Assembly: GCA_036723975.1 (NCBI GenBank)
Contig: DAIMGJ010000020.1
Coordinates: forward strand, 1-38,374
Length of the DNA stretch: 38,374 bases
Direction of reading: 5' to 3'
DNA from: JAILEN01 sp036723975
GTDB lineage: Bacteria; Bacillota; Clostridia; Lachnospirales; Lachnospiraceae
Shown: in pieces, positions 34,101 through 38,374 of the stretch
Position numbering within the stretch: the stretch's first letter is position 1
Layout of the letters: every line of letters begins with the position of its first letter
Translations under genes and position numbers: made by a program
The notes under the pieces: generated by a model
Told to the model about the DNA's origin: nothing
The model's database searches: none
The model's input: only the letters and a program-made list of their open reading frames with translations

Positions 34101-34711
34101 TGAAACATAAGGCGATGGAAAGTGTGGAGGAAAAAGATGCGACGCCCCTTCCTTTCAGTGAGGGTGTGGTTAGCCCCGGTGCTGCCAAAGGTACCGCCAT
34201 GCATCGATTTATGGAATGCTTTGCGTTTTCTCGCTTGGATGAGGATGGAATTCTAGACCGGGAACTTGCACGAGTCAAAGATGAAAACTTAATGAAGGAT
34301 GATGAGATTGCTCTTTTGGATAAAAAGCAGCTATTACTGTTTTTCTCTTCCGATGCCGCCCGTGAAATGAAAGAAGCTTCTCTCAGTGGGAAACTTTACC
34401 GTGAGCAGCCCTTTGTATTTGGAGATGATGCAAAAAGTTTGCTTTCGGAAGTCTATCCGGACTACATATATCCGACCGATGGAGGACCAATGATTTTATT
34501 ACAGGGAATCATCGACGTCTTTTACGAAACGGAAGATGGATTTGTTTTACTGGATTACAAAACGGACCGTGTAGCCAATGGAGAGGAATTAAAAAATCGT
34601 TATCAAAAGCAGATGGAATTGTACACCGAGGCAATTGAAAATGCCTACGAGAAAAAAGTGATTCGCAGGGTATTGTACTCTTTTTCTTTGGGAGAAGAAG
34701 TCATGGTTTGA
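31187..34711 (+). CDS. addA: ATP-dependent helicase/nuclease subunit A
   Basis: A 1174-residue superfamily 1 helicase with a C-terminal nuclease domain, partner of AddB. Walker A is AAAGSGKT (23-30) and Walker B VDEYQDSN with D393 and E394; the UvrD-like motifs VTFTRAAAKEM, GDIKQSIYRFRQA and VAMTRAKEKL are in place. The nuclease residues H1006, D1110, D1123 and K1125 (LLDYKTD) are all present, so the subunit should be active. GGAAGAAG precedes the start. It is cotranscribed with addB. Confidence 0.96.
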   Translation: MIEFTKEQQSVIDARNRDILVSAAAGSGKTAVLVERIIKRLLDEKHPVDIDHMLVVTFTRAAAKEMKEKIRVALDERLKEHPGDAHLKKQATYVFHSQITTIDSFCNYLVKNYFYTIGVEPDFRIISSNEYALMETEIINALFKECYEAKEEGFLRLVDTYGTDKSDAVVADMVLDVAKEAMTNPWPSEWLDGLCDLYQVSSVKELQESDIITSLLAETKQALEDLIAELKQRKEAEESYDVPASYVKTIADDIAHLEAISASDSYDAFAQNLTLKFPTLCKKVVTDDEEKRKAFQKYRDDYKKRVDELKKKYTFSLEDAVEVIQTQKAYVETLMDLARRFIEMRHTYLEKKNAWNFNDIEHFALEILKDKDTKEPTAVAEELLSFYEEIMVDEYQDSNYLQEEILRTITRERLGDNNYFMVGDIKQSIYRFRQARPEIFKKKYRLFSSEEAKQQKFELNKNFRSRGQVVDAVNDVFLKLMDASVGGVAYDDKVSLKHGADYFPEEGNPAYRTEVLIGIKDKELLQEFEVEDKSELEARIILSRIQKLMKDFKVFDKDLKDLRPIKYSDIVILLRSGTNRDTYLQVLNENGVPAFSEKASGFFDTTEVQTVVSFLSILDNPRQDIPLVSVMKSKMFSFTEEELLTIRMEYPKEMFHKALFLYAKAHPEDEKLQNFICTLTELREKTDDTPIHELLQMIYEKTDYMTYVYALPGGKNRKANLLKLIDLAIQFEETSFKGLFRFCNYIDRLKKKSASEGEAELLSEEDDVVRIMTIHHSKGLEFPVVFLSEISKQFNVLDTRGKMVLHSSKGVALEDISVEKRIKKESLLKNYISNAIYRDTIGEEMRLLYVAMTRAKEKLILTGTYEEGKIPQALTGRFTDAMRLKNAGYGGWMLPVFFANSKAYDIRIITPEDLAVEEVKDSVSKESLRKDLMELCTGHISAKEDTLEKNLKKAYPFETTFSFKGKYSVSELKHKAMESVEEKDATPLPFSEGVVSPGAAKGTAMHRFMECFAFSRLDEDGILDRELARVKDENLMKDDEIALLDKKQLLLFFSSDAAREMKEASLSGKLYREQPFVFGDDAKSLLSEVYPDYIYPTDGGPMILLQGIIDVFYETEDGFVLLDYKTDRVANGEELKNRYQKQMELYTEAIENAYEKKVIRRVLYSFSLGEEVMV

Positions 34712-34790
34712 TACTCGACCAAACCCGTGTGAGTATGGTATGATGCTAGTCGACATTAGTATTTATTAATAGCAGTGAGGATAGATTTTT

Positions 34791-35045
34791 ATGTATGATG
34801 ATTTATGCGTACAAACTTTTTTAGAAAACCAGTTGCAGTTGTTTCCGGAGCCGGTAGCCGAGACGGAAGAAGAGGCACTTTACTTTTTGGAAGATGTCTG
34901 CGCAGTCGTTTGTGATTCCGAAAAGGAAGCCATTGCATACATGAAGGATATGCTGGATGTTTACGGCATGTCAAAGGAAGAAATATTATCGGCGGAAGAA
35001 GTCTTTGCACTTCCTGACGGCAGATTCTTGATAGTTGAGGGATAA
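34791..35045 (+). CDS. Small acidic protein of unknown function
   Basis: An 84-residue acidic, mainly helical protein with no signal peptide or membrane segment. I do not recognise a family. The ribosome-binding site is GAGG, ten bases before the ATG. Its stop is one base from the start of the following lipoprotein gene, so the two are probably coupled. The 79-base gap after addA contains a possible -10 box (TATGAT, 34739-34744) and no convincing terminator. Confidence 0.75.
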   Translation: MYDDLCVQTFLENQLQLFPEPVAETEEEALYFLEDVCAVVCDSEKEAIAYMKDMLDVYGMSKEEILSAEEVFALPDGRFLIVEG

Positions 35046-35046
35046 G

Positions 35047-36027
35047 ATGAAAAAAAGAATATTGGCTTTGTTATGTCTGGTATGCGTACTGTTTTCTTTT
35101 ACCGGATGTACCTTTAATGATCATGTGGTATTTTTTACCGGCGGCACCGGATTTAATAATGTCTTTCGTATCGGAGATTATAAGTGCCCGGATAAGGAAG
35201 TAAAGCTTTACCTGGCGACCTATCGCAATCTTTACGATACGGTGGGAGATACCTCCATTTGGAACGATGGATTTGAAGTTGATACAATCTATGATTCCTT
35301 AAAGAAAAATGTGGTTTCTCATTTGACCAGAGTGTATGCGCTAAATATTTACGCAGAGGAAAATGAGGTCACACTTACGGATAAGGAAAGGAATTTTGTG
35401 GAGCAGGCAGCAGAAGAGTACTACTCTTCGTTGTCAAAAGCAGATCGCAAAGCCCTGAAAGTTTCTCAAAGTGATGTGGAGGAAATGTATCTCCGTTATG
35501 CTCTTGCGGAAAAAGTGTATTTTGATTTGATGAATCAGGTGGACGAAGAGGTCTCCGAAGATGAAGCTCGCGTTATGGATGCCTACGTGCTTTTTACCAC
35601 AAAAGAGGACACCGCAAATTATGTACAACAGGCGTTGAATAATGGACTTACATTTATGAATCTTCTAAATATGTACGGAACCGGAGAAAAGGGACTTCGT
35701 TCCATTCCGCGAGGAACCATGCCGGAGGAAGTGGAAGATGTAATTTTCCAGATGGAAGATGAGCAAGTGTCCGATTGTATTGCTGCTGAAGACGGATATT
35801 ATTTTGTGTATTGTGTCAGCAAATACAATGCAGAACTTTCCGAATCCAACAAGGCAAATGTGGTTGCAAAAAGAAAGGCTCAGGTAATTGCGGACTTAAT
35901 TGCAACGCAAAATGAAACCTATTATTCGGAACTAAACGAGAGTCTTTTGGAAAAGATGGATGTACCGGACACCATAGAAACCAGGAACTTTTTTACGGTG
36001 CTGGATTCTTATATCAGTTTCAAATAA
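35047..36027 (+). CDS. Lipoprotein, parvulin/PrsA-like foldase
   Basis: A 326-residue predicted lipoprotein: a hydrophobic signal ends in FTGC, so it should be anchored outside the membrane. An N-terminal helical region of the SurA/PrsA kind (about 40-170) is followed by a region with parvulin character (about 175-260: GLTFMNLLNMYGTGEKGLRSI, then DEQVSDCIAAEDGYYFV), and a C-terminal helix. These proteins help secreted proteins fold. The parvulin domain is divergent and short, so prolyl isomerase activity is uncertain. A TTG at 35035 is in frame but lies in the ribosome-binding region; ATG 35047 after GAGGGAT is chosen. Confidence 0.8.
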   Translation: MKKRILALLCLVCVLFSFTGCTFNDHVVFFTGGTGFNNVFRIGDYKCPDKEVKLYLATYRNLYDTVGDTSIWNDGFEVDTIYDSLKKNVVSHLTRVYALNIYAEENEVTLTDKERNFVEQAAEEYYSSLSKADRKALKVSQSDVEEMYLRYALAEKVYFDLMNQVDEEVSEDEARVMDAYVLFTTKEDTANYVQQALNNGLTFMNLLNMYGTGEKGLRSIPRGTMPEEVEDVIFQMEDEQVSDCIAAEDGYYFVYCVSKYNAELSESNKANVVAKRKAQVIADLIATQNETYYSELNESLLEKMDVPDTIETRNFFTVLDSYISFK

Positions 36028-36050
36028 ATGGAGCATATGGCTCCGTTTTT
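36028..36050 (+). terminator. Weak terminator after the lipoprotein gene
   Basis: GGAGC and GCTCC form a 5-bp stem around ATATG, followed by five T after one G. A TTGACA at 36082-36087 and the inverted repeat GGAAT-TTAAT-ATTCC (36104-36118) follow in the leader of the next gene, but no -10 sits at the right distance. Confidence 0.55.
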
Positions 36051-36145
36051 CCCTTTGTGTTTTTGAATTATTATGTTATTATTGACAAGGAATGTATATT
36101 TGTGGAATTTAATATTCCCGAATAAATAATAAGAGAGGAAAAAAT

Positions 36146-37609
36146 ATGAAAACCAAAAAGAAACTTATGTTGTTTATGGCAACACTTTTAACAGCGCTAA
36201 CAGTTGTTATGCCGTTGCAGACAAATGCTGCCGGAGAAGAGGATACGACAGGATCCTATCGTGGGGGTGGACTTCAGGATTTTGTTATTGTAGAAACGAA
36301 TCAGAAACCGGACACCATTCAACTGCAGCGTAAAGCATCTCATGCTACTGATGCATCTTCCTATGGTGCTTTTTGCTGTGATGCAATTTATGACAATATG
36401 TCTTCTGCGGAAAAACAGTTGTATGACAATATGTATGCAGATTGTATGACATATCTTACAACCACAAAGACTTCAGGAGATGGTTTTACAGATGGTGCTA
36501 GTTTTTCCGGATTGAATGAGGATCAGATGGTCAGTATTGCGTTGATTTTTAATTTTTTAAATCCACAGTTTTATTTTATAGAGAATCAGTTGATGCGGGG
36601 AAGTGACTGGAGCGGAAATAGCTACATCAAATGGAAAATCTATGATTCATTTGCGGATGGAAACAGCAGAGCTGCCGCTACAGCAAGTATGTATGCAGTT
36701 GTAGATGGATATATGGCGCAGATAAATGCACAGGGCTCCGCTTATGACAAACTGAAAGTTGCTCATGATTTATTAGCGAATAATACCACATATAACGGTG
36801 ATACTTATGATCAAAGCTGTTATGCACCTTTTGTAAGAGGTGTATCCGTGTGCGCCGGCTATGCCGAAGCTTATGAACTTCTTTGTAACAAGGCCGGTAT
36901 CCCTACCATTGCCGTTACAAGTGATGAACATGAGTGGAACCAGGTTTATTTAAATAATGTTTGGTATTTAGTAGATGTGACTTGGGATGATGGTGATCCC
37001 GGATTGTATTACGACTATTTCTTAAAGAGTACTGCTACGGTTCATGGTTATGGAAGTGATGATAGAAGTATGCATACATTAGAGTCTCTGTGGAGTCCGT
37101 ATCATGTTCGAGATTGTCTCTATGATTATCCGGCACCAAACGGTGAAACTACTCAGGATTTTTCTGATGCACAAGGTCCTATTATTCCGGGAGCAATGTA
37201 TCGTATGTTTAATCCTTCTTCCGGTGAACATTTTTATACAGGTTCATTAGAAGAAAAAAATCAACTTGTTGCCAGTGGAGTATGGAACTATGAAGGAATT
37301 GCGTGGATAGCACCTACATCCAGCAACACACCGGTTTATCGTTTGTATAATCCTGCATCCGGAGCTCATCATTATACACCATCTGCGGATGAGCGAGATC
37401 AGTTGGTAAACAATCAGGGCTGGAATTATGAAGGTATCGGCTGGTATTCCAATGATAGTCAGACCACTCCGATGTATCGCTTGTATGATCCAACCGGAAC
37501 AGGTTTTGCTGAAGTAAGAGCACATCATTACACTGCAAGTACAGAGGAACGTAATCAGTTACTTGCCAGTGGATGGATTGACGAAGGTATCGGTTGGTAC
37601 GGAAATTAA
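36146..37609 (+). CDS. Secreted transglutaminase-like protein with DUF5648 repeats
   Basis: A 487-residue exported protein with a signal peptide (about 1-28, ending TNA). A transglutaminase/protease-like domain (about 190-300) has the full triad: C236 in SVCAGYAEAY, H262 in EHEWNQV and D277 in VDVTW. Three C-terminal repeats (about 349-388, 396-436, 442-487) of the form YRLYNPxSGxHxYT...GWxYEGIGWY are DUF5648, common on secreted proteins of gut and rumen Firmicutes and probably used for surface or glycan binding. The third repeat has a short insertion. Such proteins may act as cell-wall or protein peptidases or cross-linkers; the substrate is unknown. It has GAGAGG before the start and its own terminator. 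Confidence 0.88.
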   Translation: MKTKKKLMLFMATLLTALTVVMPLQTNAAGEEDTTGSYRGGGLQDFVIVETNQKPDTIQLQRKASHATDASSYGAFCCDAIYDNMSSAEKQLYDNMYADCMTYLTTTKTSGDGFTDGASFSGLNEDQMVSIALIFNFLNPQFYFIENQLMRGSDWSGNSYIKWKIYDSFADGNSRAAATASMYAVVDGYMAQINAQGSAYDKLKVAHDLLANNTTYNGDTYDQSCYAPFVRGVSVCAGYAEAYELLCNKAGIPTIAVTSDEHEWNQVYLNNVWYLVDVTWDDGDPGLYYDYFLKSTATVHGYGSDDRSMHTLESLWSPYHVRDCLYDYPAPNGETTQDFSDAQGPIIPGAMYRMFNPSSGEHFYTGSLEEKNQLVASGVWNYEGIAWIAPTSSNTPVYRLYNPASGAHHYTPSADERDQLVNNQGWNYEGIGWYSNDSQTTPMYRLYDPTGTGFAEVRAHHYTASTEERNQLLASGWIDEGIGWYGN

Positions 37610-37615
37610 ATTTTC

Positions 37616-37647
37616 AGACGGAGTCATTTTTGACTCCGTCTTTTTTT
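37616..37647 (+). terminator. Terminator of the secreted transglutaminase-like gene
   Basis: AGACGGAGTCA pairs perfectly with TGACTCCGTCT across a short T loop, and seven T follow. Confidence 0.92.
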
Positions 37648-37739
37648 ATCTTTTTTGAATTTTTAAAATATAAATCTTTTTTATTGCAAGTTATACAAAA
37701 ACAAAATAGAAGTGATGTATATTTTTTTAAAATTTTTCC

Positions 37740-37767
37740 TTTACTTTTTTTTTGTAGACGATATAAT
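37740..37767 (+). promoter_or_regulatory. Promoter of the H1-like protein gene
   Basis: TTTACT (37740-37745) is 16 bp from TATAAT (37762-37767) in a very AT-rich stretch (37648-37793) that contains nothing else I can identify. The palindrome GTATGAAA-AA-TTTCATAC (37794-37811) lies in the leader just before the ribosome-binding site GGAGAGGAG; its 16-base core also occurs at 8097-8112. Confidence 0.6.
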
Positions 37768-37827
37768 AAACTTTGAATAAAGATGATAGTTATGTATGAA
37801 AAATTTCATACGGAGAGGAGCTACAAA

Positions 37828-38283
37828 ATGGCAGAAGTTAAGAAGACAACAGCAGCTACAGTTAAGGCTGACATCGCTAAGACTGCAGCAGAACTTGCAG
37901 AGGGAAGCAAAAAGACTGTTGAAGAAGTTAAGAAGACTGCAACAAAGGCAGCTGAGACAGTTAAGAAAGCGACAGCAAAGAAAGCACCTGCTAAGAAAGC
38001 TACAGCTACAAAGAAAGCAGCACCTGCTAAGAAAGCTACAACTACAAAGAAAGCAGCACCTGCTAAGAAGGCTACAGCAGCAAAGAAACCTGCAGCAAAG
38101 AAGGTTGAAGCTAAGGTTAGTGTTAATCTTCAGTACGGCGGACTTGACGTAAACATGGATGAGATCATCAAGAAAGTTAAGAAAGCTCAGAAAGATTGCA
38201 AGAAATATGAAATTTATGTTAAGCCGGAAGAAGGCAAGGCATACTATGTTGCTGATGGTCAGTTAGGTGACGTTCAGTTATAA
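37828..38283 (+). CDS. Histone H1-like DUF6465 family protein
   Basis: A 151-residue basic protein. Residues 1-97 are rich in Lys, Ala, Pro and Thr, with three tandem 12-residue units of the form PAKKATATKKAA, resembling the DNA-binding tail of eukaryotic H1 and bacterial H1-like proteins. Residues about 100-151 form a compact domain matching DUF6465 (VNLQYGGLDVNMDEII, YVKPEEGKAYYVADG). Non-specific DNA binding by the tail is likely; the role of the globular part is unknown. The DNA repeats every 36 bases (about 37978-38090), with heavy use of GCT/GCA and AAG/AAA. GGAGAGGAG lies seven bases before the ATG. No terminator is seen before the end repeat, whose own stem and TATTTT could serve. Confidence 0.85.
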   Translation: MAEVKKTTAATVKADIAKTAAELAEGSKKTVEEVKKTATKAAETVKKATAKKAPAKKATATKKAAPAKKATTTKKAAPAKKATAAKKPAAKKVEAKVSVNLQYGGLDVNMDEIIKKVKKAQKDCKKYEIYVKPEEGKAYYVADGQLGDVQL

Positions 38284-38320
38284 AAAATAGTTTATCTTAA
38301 ATAAAAAAGAGAGGAATTCT

Positions 38321-38374
38321 GTACCGACCCCCAAAAGTTAGACCAAAAATCTAACATTTGGAGGTCGGTATTTT
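38321..38374. repeat. Terminal 54-bp imperfect palindrome, right copy (IS3-like end)
   Basis: Reverse complement of positions 1-54 with one mismatch (38327). Its arms, 38322-38342 and 38350-38370, pair at 19 of 21 positions. Preceded by T it begins TGTACCGACCCCCAAAAG, in keeping with an IS150-type end. Both window ends run outward into the same end of the element. AGAGGAAT occurs just inside the repeat on both sides. Confidence 0.8.

Noticed and set aside
37978..38090. CRISPR-like regular repeats
   Set aside because: The 36-base period is an in-frame protein repeat (PAKKAT units) with no spacers.
1..38374. The whole window as a composite transposon or linear element with terminal inverted repeats
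   Set aside because: rho, prfA, rpmE, prmC, addAB and thiN are housekeeping genes in ordinary chromosomal contexts and there is no transposase or plasmid gene. Assembly breakage at repeats is simpler.

Overview
The window reads as a chromosomal contig from an anaerobic Firmicute of the class Clostridia, most probably a motile, c-di-GMP-rich member of the Lachnospiraceae. The evidence is moderate GC with strong AGGAGG-type ribosome-binding sites and sigma-A-like promoters, AddAB rather than RecBCD, a DUF4364 protein, secreted DUF5648 repeats, a DUF6465 protein with an H1-like tail, and an rpmE-DUF1385-prmC-prfA block. The genus cannot be fixed from sequence alone. Both ends carry the same 54-base imperfect palindrome in opposite orientation. 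It resembles an IS3-family (IS150-type) end, so the contig was probably cut at insertion-sequence copies.

Layout. (1) 209-6839, plus strand: one tight operon of an MBL-fold hydrolase, a GAF/HD-GYP c-di-GMP phosphodiesterase, a FecR-domain lipoprotein, a CHASE2 adenylate cyclase and thiamine pyrophosphokinase. (2) 6852-8455: a membrane diguanylate cyclase facing thiN, with each gene carrying the other's terminator, then a 480-base gap that holds a possible 27-codon gene and an independent structured small RNA. (3) 8453-10113, minus strand: malic enzyme and a DUF4364 winged-helix protein, diverging from rho. (4) 10345-11781: rho. (5) 11832-23642: a 12-kb signalling island with an amino-acid-permease/histidine-kinase/receiver fusion, a chemoreceptor, a receiver-EAL protein, an Hpt protein, a GGDEF-EAL paralogue and a large PAS-GGDEF-EAL-PAS-GGDEF protein. 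(6) 23897-27643: rpmE, DUF1385, prmC, prfA and a small membrane protein. (7) 27735-36027: addB, addA, a small acidic protein and a parvulin-like lipoprotein. (8) 36146-38283: a secreted transglutaminase-like protein with three DUF5648 repeats and an H1-like DUF6465 protein.

How the genes work together. The first operon looks like an extracytoplasmic sensor (FecR lipoprotein plus CHASE2) that makes cAMP, coupled to a c-di-GMP phosphodiesterase. The island between rho and rpmE contains every part of a phosphorelay: sensor kinase with receiver, stand-alone Hpt, and an output receiver on an EAL phosphodiesterase. A permease-like module is the probable sensor, and a chemoreceptor lies in the same cluster. 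The simplest reading is amino-acid or related nutrient sensing that lowers c-di-GMP and steers motility. In related Firmicutes rho and rpmE are neighbours, so this island appears to have been inserted into a conserved housekeeping block.

The strongest candidates for something new are the APC-permease/hybrid-kinase relay, the FecR/CHASE2/HD-GYP/MBL operon, the small RNA at about 8300-8449 behind an 11-bp-periodic operator, the GC-rich folded element between prmC and prfA, and the addB start embedded in a terminator. No tRNA, rRNA, CRISPR array or complete mobile element was seen.
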